The translations under genes were made by a program, and so were the position numbers. A stretch of DNA of 15,033 nucleotides from Thermoplasmata archaeon (GTDB taxonomy: Archaea; Thermoplasmatota; Thermoplasmata; Thermoplasmatales; GCA-001856825): positions 1 through 15,033 of the forward strand of contig JAJYRY010000011.1 in NCBI GenBank assembly GCA_021793855.1, read 5' to 3'. Under the pieces are notes generated by a model. The model was not told the DNA's origin and did no database searches. It saw only the letters and a program-made list of their open reading frames with translations. This document shows positions 1-5,750 of this stretch, in pieces. Every line of letters starts with the position of its first letter. Within the stretch, counting starts at the first letter, position 1.

Positions 1-1
1 G

Positions 2-274
2 GGAGAGTCATGGAAGAGGGACGAGCATCTTTTCCATGAAGAGAACAAGGACAGACTCATCGGAATTGCAGCCTGGGGAGACTGGCACAAGACAGTACCA
101 GAAGGAATGGTTGGAGTGTGCGCAGTGTATGGACCCAAGGCTGAAACCAGACGGTATTCCGAATCAGATGAGCATTATTTCTTAGTGCCTGAAGAAGAAT
201 ATGATAAAAGAGGAAGATACGGGTTTGTCTTTGAAGACCCTTCCAGATACCAGAAATGGGGGTCACACGCTTAA
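2..274 (+). CDS. Hypothetical protein, 5'-truncated by window edge
   Basis: An open frame runs from the first bases of the window to the TAA at 272-274 and gives 90 residues with no start codon needed, so the gene begins outside the window. The product is rich in charged and aromatic residues, including GIAAWGDWHKTVPEGMVGV and a C-terminal FEDPSRYQKWG. I see no signal peptide, membrane segment or recognisable catalytic motif. The many Trp/Tyr/His residues and alternating hydrophobics suggest a small globular beta-rich fold, but that is inference. The next gene starts 12 bases after the stop, across the T-rich linker shared by this gene array. Arginine codons are mainly AGA/AGG, like the next genes. 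Function unknown. Confidence 0.7.
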   Translation, partial: GESWKRDEHLFHEENKDRLIGIAAWGDWHKTVPEGMVGVCAVYGPKAETRRYSESDEHYFLVPEEEYDKRGRYGFVFEDPSRYQKWGSHA

Positions 275-286
275 TTTTTTGTTGCT
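272..286 (+). repeat. Junction motif copy 1 (stop + T-rich linker)
   Basis: TAATTTTTTGTTGCT: the stop codon of the first gene followed by a 12-base T-rich linker that runs directly into the ATG at 287. The first 14 bases are identical to the copy at 1257-1270. Confidence 0.7.
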
Positions 287-544
287 ATGGATAACATGGA
301 ATTTGAAAAGACCATAGATAATCTGATAGACGCAAAGGAGCTGAGGGAGCTTTTGAAGGCAGAAGCGAAGAAGACTGTCAGGCAGTATGGCGTGGATGTG
401 TCGGAAGAAAAGCCCGGTACGTTTGCATTGGCCAAGACGGTGGTCGCTGTTGCCATCAAGGCAACGGCATGGCAGTACGAACCGCTTTCGCCGGAGTATC
501 GGAAGATATATTCCAGCCTGCTCGCAGCCCGGAATCTGAAGTAA
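287..544 (+). CDS. Small hypothetical protein (85 aa)
   Basis: The ATG at 287 lies exactly 12 bases after the previous stop, and no Shine-Dalgarno is visible; a second ATG three codons on (MDNM) is possible. The product is predicted mostly helical: an N-terminal charged helix (residues 4-35, rich in K/E/L), a short loop with EEKPGTF, then a hydrophobic AKTVVAVAIKATAW segment at about 49-62. That segment is too short and interrupted to be a confident membrane helix. I recognise no family. Codon use (CTG, AAG, GCA, AGG) agrees with the flanking small genes, so it belongs to the same array. Function unknown; a small structural or regulatory protein of a mobile element is one option. Confidence 0.6.
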   Translation: MDNMEFEKTIDNLIDAKELRELLKAEAKKTVRQYGVDVSEEKPGTFALAKTVVAVAIKATAWQYEPLSPEYRKIYSSLLAARNLK

Positions 545-556
545 TTTTATTTTGCG
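542..556 (+). repeat. Junction motif copy 2
   Basis: TAATTTTATTTTGCG, followed at once by ATG at 557. The 18 bases 542-559 are identical to 1753-1770, although the flanking genes are unrelated. Confidence 0.7.
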
Positions 557-796
557 ATGATCAGCATGAAATCATTTGCAGGAGAGACAGACTCCGTTTA
601 CCGCGAGAAATTCAAGGGAATGGGCTTTATCATTTCGGTGAACCACAGGTTCGGTTACGTCGGAGTCTGCAAGGAACAAATAGATGACAGCTGCACCGGG
701 GTCTTTTTCATCCAGGGGGATGAAGCAGGTTTCTACATTGACCTGCTGGACGATGGGCAGCTGCTGAAGTATCTGGACTCAGCCTTTGGGCTGTAA
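557..796 (+). CDS. Small hypothetical protein (79 aa)
   Basis: The start ATG at 557 is 12 bases after the previous stop; a second in-frame ATG is at codon 4. The sequence alternates hydrophobic and polar residues (GMGFIISVNHRFGYVGVCK, then GVFFIQGDEAGFYIDLLDD), which suggests a compact beta-rich fold ending in a short helix (GQLLKYLDSAFG). Two cysteines (in VGVCKEQ and DDSCTG) are eight residues apart and do not form a classic zinc site alone. No family recognised. It is flanked on both sides by the array's linker motif. An overlapping frame at 469-687 spans the real gene junction and is a shadow. Confidence 0.6.
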   Translation: MISMKSFAGETDSVYREKFKGMGFIISVNHRFGYVGVCKEQIDDSCTGVFFIQGDEAGFYIDLLDDGQLLKYLDSAFGL

Positions 797-808
797 TTTT
801 TGTCGCCG
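794..808 (+). repeat. Junction motif copy 3, divergent, not followed by a clear gene
   Basis: TAATTTTTGTCGCCG after the stop of the 79 aa gene. Unlike copies 1, 2 and 5 there is no ATG 12 bases on. What follows up to 869 is a short non-coding stretch with a CTGGG/CCCAG inverted repeat (811-815 and 829-833) around TTAATTAA. A 10-codon frame from CTG at 811 to TAA at 841-843 is the only reading that follows the linker. Confidence 0.5.
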
Positions 809-869
809 TTCTGGGAAAGTTAATTAAACCCAGGCAGGCATAAGCAACCTGTTTGAAACGGGGGAGCAG

Positions 870-1259
870 ATGAGAAAGTACGAGATCATAGAGACGAGAT
901 TTGGAGAAGACAGCCTTTTGAAGGGAGCCAACCAGACGGATGCCCCGGCGTTCGTGATCGGCGAAGCCCTGGAGATGCTCCTCATAACCAAGGAAAGCGG
1001 GATATACCACCCGGAAGCACTCTTCAAGTTCAGGTTTATGGAGAACGGCAGGTATTTTGCACCTGTGTCTTCAATGGGAAAAACCGACGAGGACCTTGAG
1101 GACTTCGGAATTGAGTGCATCGGGAACAACGGGATGGTTTTGCTGAGGAAGAGGATATTCGGGGAGCAGAGGTATTTCGAGAGGGAGGAAGCCGTTGAAG
1201 GATACCCGGCTCCGGAAGTGAAGGAAATCCCTGAAGAAAGGTACAGATCCTTAACCTAA
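870..1259 (+). CDS. Hypothetical protein (129 aa)
   Basis: The ATG at 870 is preceded by GGGGGAG four bases upstream, a plausible though G-rich Shine-Dalgarno; the frame is closed by a stop near 824, so the start is well bounded. The product opens with RKYEIIETRFGEDSLLKG, has a mixed alpha/beta middle (VIGEALEMLLITKESGIY) and an FKFRFMENGRYFAPVSSMGK segment, and ends in a charged proline-containing tail (EGYPAPEVKEIPEERYRS). No signal peptide, membrane span or catalytic motif is visible. No family recognised. It is followed by junction motif copy 4. Codon use matches the array. Confidence 0.65.
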   Translation: MRKYEIIETRFGEDSLLKGANQTDAPAFVIGEALEMLLITKESGIYHPEALFKFRFMENGRYFAPVSSMGKTDEDLEDFGIECIGNNGMVLLRKRIFGEQRYFEREEAVEGYPAPEVKEIPEERYRSLT

Positions 1260-1271
1260 TTTTTTGTTGCC
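1257..1271 (+). repeat. Junction motif copy 4
   Basis: TAATTTTTTGTTGCC. It shares 14 identical bases with copy 1 (272-285). At the usual 12-base distance there is a GTG (1272-1274), but it opens only seven codons; the real downstream gene starts 13 bases later, out of that frame. Confidence 0.7.
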
Positions 1272-1284
1272 GTGAGGTCAAAAG

Positions 1285-1755
1285 ATGTCAGTTAGAGCAA
1301 ACAACTGGATAAATGCAGGATTGAAGCCTCTTGAGCCGCATCAGTGGCTGTACTGGGACATCCAGTACATGATCGGGCTCTATGAGGACATAAAGCAGGA
1401 CTGGTCGCTTACGGACGCAGACAGGAGGGAAGAGATAGAAGAGGGTATCAGGTACAAGTACGGCAAGCTGGCCAAGGCAATTGATGATGAATTAATCGAT
1501 CTGCCGGTCCAGCTGAAGGATGTCCCGAAACTTAAATCGTTCCTGCTTGAGATGAAGGAAGCCGCAAACGAGCAGCTGGAATTCATGCTGGACATGGATT
1601 TCAATTCAAGGGATGACCTGAACAGGCTTGCAGATCTTTATCACAGGATGGATACGGTGATAGGCGGGGCTGCCAACATAGCGGAAAGATTCTCAAGGGA
1701 GGAGGAATTGAAGAAACTCTCCGGGAAGCGCAAGAAAAGATTTTTCAAAAAATAA
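1285..1755 (+). CDS. Hypothetical helical protein (156 aa)
   Basis: The ATG at 1285 is preceded by GAGGTC with a short spacer, a good archaeal Shine-Dalgarno, unlike the leader-poor neighbours. The product is almost entirely helical: MSVRANNWINAGLKPLEP, then a W/Y-rich helix (HQWLYWDIQYMIGLYEDIK), acidic helices through about residue 135, and a strongly basic tail (KLSGKRKKRFFKK). A basic C-terminus could bind nucleic acid or merely neutralise an acidic body; I cannot tell. No family recognised. Its stop is followed by junction motif copy 5. A minus-strand frame opposite it (1380-1604) is a low-complexity Ser-rich shadow. Confidence 0.7.
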   Translation: MSVRANNWINAGLKPLEPHQWLYWDIQYMIGLYEDIKQDWSLTDADRREEIEEGIRYKYGKLAKAIDDELIDLPVQLKDVPKLKSFLLEMKEAANEQLEFMLDMDFNSRDDLNRLADLYHRMDTVIGGAANIAERFSREEELKKLSGKRKKRFFKK

Positions 1756-1767
1756 TTTTATTTTGCG
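1753..1767 (+). repeat. Junction motif copy 5
   Basis: TAATTTTATTTTGCG followed by ATG at 1768. Identical over 18 bases (1753-1770) to copy 2 at 542-559. Confidence 0.7.
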
Positions 1768-1917
1768 ATGGATGATGAAAAGATAACAGAAGCAAGAGAA
1801 ATCGCAGAACTGTATTCACACATAGACGGCGCACACCACAAACAGTATGCGCTGGTTAAAATAGCCAAACTGCTCGGATCCCAGGTTCGGTTTTTGGACG
1901 AGGGGATACCGGGATAA
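1768..1917 (+). CDS. Microprotein (49 aa) with an HIDGAHHKQYALVKIA-type segment
   Basis: A 49-codon frame begins with the ATG placed 12 bases after the previous stop and ends at TAA 1915-1917. The product starts MDDEKITEAREIAELYSHID and continues GAHHKQYALVKIAKLLGSQ with a short LDEGIPG end. The helix-DGAHHKQ-helix pattern resembles, from memory, small phage-associated proteins carrying a DGAHHKxW-type motif; this has not been searched. Placement at the conserved linker, matching codon use and the protein-like composition support a real gene despite its size. Minus-strand frames over the same bases (1758-2504 and 1816-2004) are shadows. Function unknown. Confidence 0.6.
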   Translation: MDDEKITEAREIAELYSHIDGAHHKQYALVKIAKLLGSQVRFLDEGIPG

Positions 1918-1925
1918 TTTTTGTT
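1915..1925 (+). repeat. Junction motif copy 6, shortened
   Basis: TAATTTTTGTT followed directly by GTG at 1926. The stop-to-start distance is 8 bases rather than 12, and the start codon merges with the motif's G-rich end. Confidence 0.6.
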
Positions 1926-2444
1926 GTGCTCGAAAGAGCCAGGGGAATTTGTACGGAATATTGTGACGGAATAGAACATATGCCCGAAACCTGGAAAGCC
2001 GCAAGGAGAGAACCAGGAAATGGTGAGCTTTACGCCATTTTCAAGCAGGAGCATGAACCATCGAAATGGGCCTGTCCAGGGCTTTTTGACACATATGGCC
2101 AGGCGAGGGGCTATCTCAAGGAATTGACAGGGAAATGTCCCGACGATTGTGATTATGTGACTGAAGATAACGAAAGGATCTACTATCACATAGAGCTGGT
2201 CAGGGTTATTGGGGAAATCAGGAGCCAGATGTATTGCCTTCTTGACAATTACGCTGACGGAAGAGCCCCATACTTGTCCCATGCCTCGGCAGACAAAGAG
2301 AGACTGATAGCATTGGTCATAGCCGGAGAAGGAACCGGAGACACTTGGGCAGATGGCGAGGGTGAAGAGGCAGCCTTGCTTGAGGAAGATGGCGGCGGGA
2401 TTTCGGGAGCAATAATAAGGGCAGAATACGGGGGAGAACCCTGA
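1926..2444 (+). CDS. Hypothetical acidic protein (172 aa)
   Basis: The GTG at 1926 follows the shared linker and gives 172 residues; the first in-frame ATG (1980) would remove the first 18, including two cysteines, so the start is not settled. The product has scattered cysteines (GICTEYC, WACPG, GKCPDDC, QMYC) that could bind metal or form disulfides, though they do not form an obvious zinc finger. It contains aromatic segments (ELYAIFKQ, ERIYYHIELVRVIGEI) and a glycine/glutamate-rich acidic C-terminus from about residue 130 (GEGTGDTWADGEGEEAALLEEDGGG). No family recognised. This is the last full gene of the array; its stop is followed by the most diverged linker. A 248 aa minus-strand frame over it is a shadow. 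Confidence 0.6.
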   Translation: MLERARGICTEYCDGIEHMPETWKAARREPGNGELYAIFKQEHEPSKWACPGLFDTYGQARGYLKELTGKCPDDCDYVTEDNERIYYHIELVRVIGEIRSQMYCLLDNYADGRAPYLSHASADKERLIALVIAGEGTGDTWADGEGEEAALLEEDGGGISGAIIRAEYGGEP

Positions 2445-2457
2445 ATATTTTTGTAGC
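2442..2457 (+). repeat. Junction motif copy 7, divergent
   Basis: TGAATATTTTTGTAGC: the stop here is TGA, but the T-run and the trailing GC are kept. The next element is a Shine-Dalgarno at 2467-2473. Confidence 0.45.
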
Positions 2458-2466
2458 TGGATAAGC

Positions 2467-2473
2467 AGGAGGT
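2467..2473 (+). promoter_or_regulatory. Strong Shine-Dalgarno without a standard start codon
   Basis: AGGAGGT is a full match to the archaeal anti-Shine-Dalgarno core. No ATG, GTG or TTG lies at a usual distance. An ATA at 2476 opens the acidic frame below and a CTG at 2480 opens a different, very basic 21-codon frame ending at TGA 2543-2545. Confidence 0.6.
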
Positions 2474-2475
2474 AA

Positions 2476-2553
2476 ATATCTGAAAAGATTGAGAAAGCTA
2501 TCAAGAATGCTTCACAGGTTGAGGATGAAATTGAGGATTTATTGAAATTTTAA
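2476..2553 (+). pseudogene. Tiny ORF (25 codons) with a damaged or non-canonical start
   Basis: After the strong Shine-Dalgarno, the frame ATA-TCT-GAA-AAG continues to TAA 2551-2553 and encodes a protein-like helical peptide containing EKIEKAIKNASQVEDE and ending EDLLKF. The context AAATAT-CTGAAAAG would be a textbook start if two bases (GT) were restored after AAATAT, giving ATG TCT GAA AAG. So the gene may have lost its start by a two-base deletion, or may use ATA weakly. It is followed immediately by a hairpin terminator. It may be the last unit of the array or the tail of a shrunken gene. Not recognised. Confidence 0.35.
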
Positions 2554-2594
2554 AGGGGAACTCTGGACCACATAGGTCTGGGGTTCCCCTTTTT
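2552..2594 (+). terminator. Hairpin terminator with T-run
   Basis: The arms 2552-2569 (AAAGGGGAACTCTGGACC) and 2575-2592 (GGTCTGGGGTTCCCCTTT) pair over 18 positions as RNA, three of them G-U, around the loop ACATA, and a T-run covers 2590-2594. It closes the small-gene array. This looks like a bacterial-type intrinsic terminator. The wobble pairs mean that the RNA fold, not a DNA palindrome, is the conserved feature. Confidence 0.85.
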
Positions 2595-2727
2595 GCATGT
2601 ATTGACTTTCTTGTTCTTTTGAGTTCGGCTAAGCTCATCGCCGTATTTGTCTAAAACGTTAAGCAGATACTATGGTGGCAAGTGATTTGAAGCGTTGACC
2701 AATTTTTTAGAAATATTGAAATGAAGA

Positions 2728-2976
2728 ATGAAGTTATCATATCCGAATATTCAAATGACGCAAGTGAACCCTGACAATCTGCTTAAGGTGAAAAGTGAAG
2801 TTACCGTTAAATTGAAGGGAGATAATTCTAAAAGGCTCTGGAAGAACATTACGACTTGGTTAGATGAAAGTGGTGAAGACCAACTTAAACGACAATTGAT
2901 TGCTATAGCCCAAAGTATACAGAGGGAGGCTTCTGAACTCATAGAATTGGTCGATGACAAATTTACGGAAGATTGA
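2728..2976 (+). CDS. Small first gene of an SMC-ATPase operon (82 aa)
   Basis: The ATG at 2728 has no Shine-Dalgarno; a T/A-rich stretch at 2703-2714 about 20-25 bases upstream could be the TATA box of a leaderless transcript. An ATG at 2721 is in another frame. The product has a short beta-like N-terminus (QVNPDNLLKVKSEVTVKLKG), then two amphipathic helices (SKRLWKNITTWLDESGEDQ and LKRQLIAIAQSIQREASELI) and an acidic end. No family recognised. Its stop TGA (2974-2976) overlaps the Shine-Dalgarno of the ATPase gene that starts 7 bases later, so the two are probably translated together. By position it is a small accessory subunit of the ATPase complex (inference). Confidence 0.65.
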   Translation: MKLSYPNIQMTQVNPDNLLKVKSEVTVKLKGDNSKRLWKNITTWLDESGEDQLKRQLIAIAQSIQREASELIELVDDKFTED

Positions 2977-2982
2977 GGTCAA

Positions 2983-5118
2983 ATGGCTAGTAAATATAGA
3001 TTAGAATCACTGGAGATAGAGGGATTTAAGGCTTTTGCAAATAAACAGGAAATTAAATTGGACAGCAAACCAACTTTTATTTTTGGGGAAAATGGCAAGG
3101 GCAAGTCCAGCATCATTGAAGCCATAGTATGGTGTTTGTATGGTACGGACAAAGCTGTCCGAAATCGCTTATATGATGGGGTTTGTTCAGTCGCCCTGTA
3201 TTTGGTTGAGAAATCTAAACCCGAAGACAGATGGAGAGTTTATAGAAGAATGCATCAAGCAGATAACGAATCCGATGTGGATGTGTACTCACCACGCGGG
3301 GAAAAGATGAATATTACCGACTTTATTCCTCAGCTCAGAAAACTTGAACATGGCCCGGGAACGCGGGTCATTTTTGCTGAACAAGAGCCAGGGAGACGTT
3401 ATTCACACGATTTCTCCAAATTTGAAGAGATGATAGCTGCTTATCTTGGCCTAGATGTGATTTATTCGTTGATCGATAGGCTTGACGATCTTATACAGAC
3501 ACAAGAATCGGAATTTGATTCTAAGGTAAGATCCACAGTTCAAGCCGTTGGTAACAGAATTACTCAAAAAATGCAGAAATTGAGTGAACAAACAAGCTCC
3601 ATACTGGAAGATCCTCCATGGAATACAGAACTCCCACCAAGCGAGACAGACATCGCTTCACAACTCACTAGTATCTACACCGAGCTAAAGGAATTTCAGC
3701 AAGATTATGATGATAAGCGTTCAAAGGAAAGTTCTCATCTTTTGGAGAGGTGTAACAGTGCGCTGGAAAGAGCCAAGAGTTCGACAAGGGAGGAGAAAGA
3801 GAAAAGAAAACGTGAAATAGAAGCAAAAGTGAAACAAGTAGATGCGTCTAATGAGAGTTTGAAACAGGAACAGAAAAAATTAGATGAATGCAACTCTGAA
3901 CTGGAGCGTTCAAGGACGAGTATTTTAAATATTCTCATCGACAGAACTATTGAAAGTCTCCAAGCCGAACTGCAACAAATCGAACAAGAAAATCAGAAAC
4001 TTGTTCAAGAAACGAGTCTTCTTACCGCTGCAAAGTTCTTAGCTGGCTCTCAATCGGAATCATGCCCACTTTGTGACTCAAACTTTGAGCCAAGCGACCT
4101 CTTTGAAGTGATAGGGAGAAAAGAAACAGACCTCTCTCAACAATCTCCCTATATAGCAGAAAGGATGCGAGAAATCAAGGATATCCTTCCTAAAGCTGAG
4201 TCACTTCAAGCCCGGATAAACGACCTTCCGAGCGAGATTTCTGAATGTGAGGAAAAAATAAAGCAACTCAAAGCCGAAATCGTGGAAAAGCTAGAGATAA
4301 CAGAGTTCAGCGAAGACGCTTTCAATAAGAAGCGTTCTGAACTCAAGGGACTGGTTAGTGAATTAACTGATAGCATTTCAAATGACAGCAATAAGTTTCA
4401 AAATATTGCCAACCAACTCTTCGCGTTGAGAAAATCCGTTGAATATTACGGATTGCTCAAAGAACAAGCAAAGATAGAAGCTATTCTCGAGTCGGATGAC
4501 TATCTGAGGACTATGTCTAAGATACGCGAGTTTGACAACTTAATTCTTTCTATGAAAGAGATTAAGGCTGCACTCGATTCTTCTTACGTCAAAGTCTTCT
4601 CTTCTCATTTAGACTGGATCAACAACAAGATGACAGAAGTTTATCAAAGCCTCACCAAACAGAAGTCTTTCGATAGTGTCCGGATTATTCAAGAGCCCGG
4701 CAATACGGTCGATAAGACTAGAAGAAAGATGATTCTCCAGGTGGGCTCGGCTATAAAGGATGTTTGGGTTATGCCAGAGAAGGAAGATGTGCTGAATGGT
4801 CAGTCTCTGTCAGCTTTAAATCTGGTCCCATATTTTACATTTGCTGAGATGGGCACATCAATGCACGAGATTGACTTTCTCCTTGTTGACGATCCATCCC
4901 AGAGCTTCGATACGTCTCATTTTGAATATTTATTAGGACTGTTGGACTCCGTCTCCGATACCTCACAGGTAATCGTTGCCACTCACGAGAAAGGAAATGT
5001 CTTGAAGAGTTTACCGAGGGATACAACTCAATATAAACTTCTAGAGGTGCAAGAATTTGATGTAGAGTCGGGGCCAAAGCTTGCTGAGCTTAGTCTTAAG
5101 GATGTAGATAAAGCGTGA
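2983..5118 (+). CDS. Rad50/SMC-like ATPase with zinc-hook-like motif, likely defence
   Basis: The 711 aa product has the layout of an SMC/Rad50-type ABC ATPase. The N-terminal half-domain has LEIEGFKAFAN and the Walker A GENGKGKSS at 35-43. Long charged coiled coils run over about 180-540 and are broken by one CPLC at 361-364 (SESCPLCDSNF), which resembles the zinc hook by which two Rad50 molecules join. The C-terminal half-domain has a signature-like LNGQSLSALN at 604-613, Walker B FLLVDD within 630-637, a D-loop-like SQSFD at 639-643, and a switch histidine in VATHEKG (H668). These proteins use ATP to clamp or scan DNA. At 711 aa it is shorter than Rad50, and no Mre11 gene is nearby, which favours a defence ATPase (Lamassu LmuB or ABC three-component type) over repair. 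GAGGT precedes the ATG; the stop overlaps the next start by four bases. Confidence 0.9.
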   Translation: MASKYRLESLEIEGFKAFANKQEIKLDSKPTFIFGENGKGKSSIIEAIVWCLYGTDKAVRNRLYDGVCSVALYLVEKSKPEDRWRVYRRMHQADNESDVDVYSPRGEKMNITDFIPQLRKLEHGPGTRVIFAEQEPGRRYSHDFSKFEEMIAAYLGLDVIYSLIDRLDDLIQTQESEFDSKVRSTVQAVGNRITQKMQKLSEQTSSILEDPPWNTELPPSETDIASQLTSIYTELKEFQQDYDDKRSKESSHLLERCNSALERAKSSTREEKEKRKREIEAKVKQVDASNESLKQEQKKLDECNSELERSRTSILNILIDRTIESLQAELQQIEQENQKLVQETSLLTAAKFLAGSQSESCPLCDSNFEPSDLFEVIGRKETDLSQQSPYIAERMREIKDILPKAESLQARINDLPSEISECEEKIKQLKAEIVEKLEITEFSEDAFNKKRSELKGLVSELTDSISNDSNKFQNIANQLFALRKSVEYYGLLKEQAKIEAILESDDYLRTMSKIREFDNLILSMKEIKAALDSSYVKVFSSHLDWINNKMTEVYQSLTKQKSFDSVRIIQEPGNTVDKTRRKMILQVGSAIKDVWVMPEKEDVLNGQSLSALNLVPYFTFAEMGTSMHEIDFLLVDDPSQSFDTSHFEYLLGLLDSVSDTSQVIVATHEKGNVLKSLPRDTTQYKLLEVQEFDVESGPKLAELSLKDVDKA

Positions 5119-5627
5119 ATTCTGAGACAACTTTTACTTTGTGGAGGTTACTCCGAGAACAGGGGCCATCAGAATTTGGATTGATGGCACAAGTTTTTCT
5201 GGCAATATGTTTCAAACAGTTTGGAGCCGAAATTCGCGCACTTAAACAGACAGGTCATCCAGACATTGAGTTTTTCTATCAAGACAAATTGTGGAGGATT
5301 GAAACTGAATTTATCGCACCCTTGAAGGATAGTTATGATATTAAACAGGAAGATTTGGATGCAACAATAAGTGAGTCACCTGTCGATACTGGCTATATCT
5401 CATTGCTAAACTGCAATTTCCCTGCAAGATGGATATTGGTTAATACGGAGGTGCTACTGATTGAGGGAATAAGGAAAATAAGTACATCGAGACTTCAGTC
5501 AATTTGTAACACAGAGTTGTCCGGGGCGTGCTCCAGTTGGTCAAACCAATTTATATCAGTGAACAAGAACATGCTTTTAAACATGAAATATAGTTCCCTA
5601 CGGGATCATTTCCTACTGGAAGAATAG
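5115..5627 (+). CDS. PD-(D/E)XK-like nuclease candidate paired with the SMC ATPase (170 aa)
   Basis: The GTG at 5115 overlaps the ATPase stop (GTGA), the classic sign of translational coupling. The fold pattern fits restriction-endonuclease-like proteins: an N-terminal helix (EFGLMAQVFLAICFKQFGAEI), then GHPDIEFF with D50, then WRIETEF with E63 and E65. In the family the third catalytic residue is usually Lys (ExK); here it is ExE, so the enzyme may be a variant, may have moved the lysine, or may be inactive. The rest (RWILVNTEVLLIEGIRKI) is less clear and the C-terminus is helical. With a coupled SMC-like ATPase this would be the effector cutting DNA after the ATPase senses foreign DNA (inference by analogy with Lamassu). 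No detectable Shine-Dalgarno of its own. Confidence 0.55.
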   Translation: MNSETTFTLWRLLREQGPSEFGLMAQVFLAICFKQFGAEIRALKQTGHPDIEFFYQDKLWRIETEFIAPLKDSYDIKQEDLDATISESPVDTGYISLLNCNFPARWILVNTEVLLIEGIRKISTSRLQSICNTELSGACSSWSNQFISVNKNMLLNMKYSSLRDHFLLEE

Positions 5628-5716
5628 AATGGACTGGTTCATAGCACTAAACACATGCCATTGGGCCTTCAAATCAATGTTAGTCTAAAAAAGTAAAGAC
5701 AAATAGAACCACCAAG

Positions 5717-5729
5717 CGAAACTTTAATA
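5717..5729 (+). promoter_or_regulatory. Archaeal BRE/TATA promoter for the NYN-domain gene
   Basis: CGAAAC (BRE-like) is followed by TTTAATA, centred 25 bases before the ATG at 5751. At this spacing transcription would begin at or next to the start codon, so the mRNA is probably leaderless; no Shine-Dalgarno is present. Confidence 0.65.
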
Positions 5730-5750
5730 GTCGTATTCGCTAAGATTTCT

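Noticed and set aside
272..2457. CRISPR array from regularly recurring short repeats
   Set aside because: The repeats are only 14-18 bases, are irregularly spaced by whole genes, and always sit at stop/start junctions.
272..2457. Linker motifs as individual promoters
   Set aside because: The T-run lies only 5-12 bases before the start codon, too close for a TATA box, which is needed about 25 bases upstream.
1758..2504. 248-codon open frame on the minus strand
   Set aside because: It lies opposite the linker-bounded 49 aa and 172 aa genes, has no promoter or Shine-Dalgarno, and its Ser/Phe/Cys-rich sequence is typical of the reverse of a coding strand.
2983..5118. Housekeeping Rad50 call for the SMC-like ATPase
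   Set aside because: The chain is about 711 residues, no Mre11/HerA/NurA neighbours are seen, and it is coupled to a small protein and a nuclease-like protein, which fits defence systems better.
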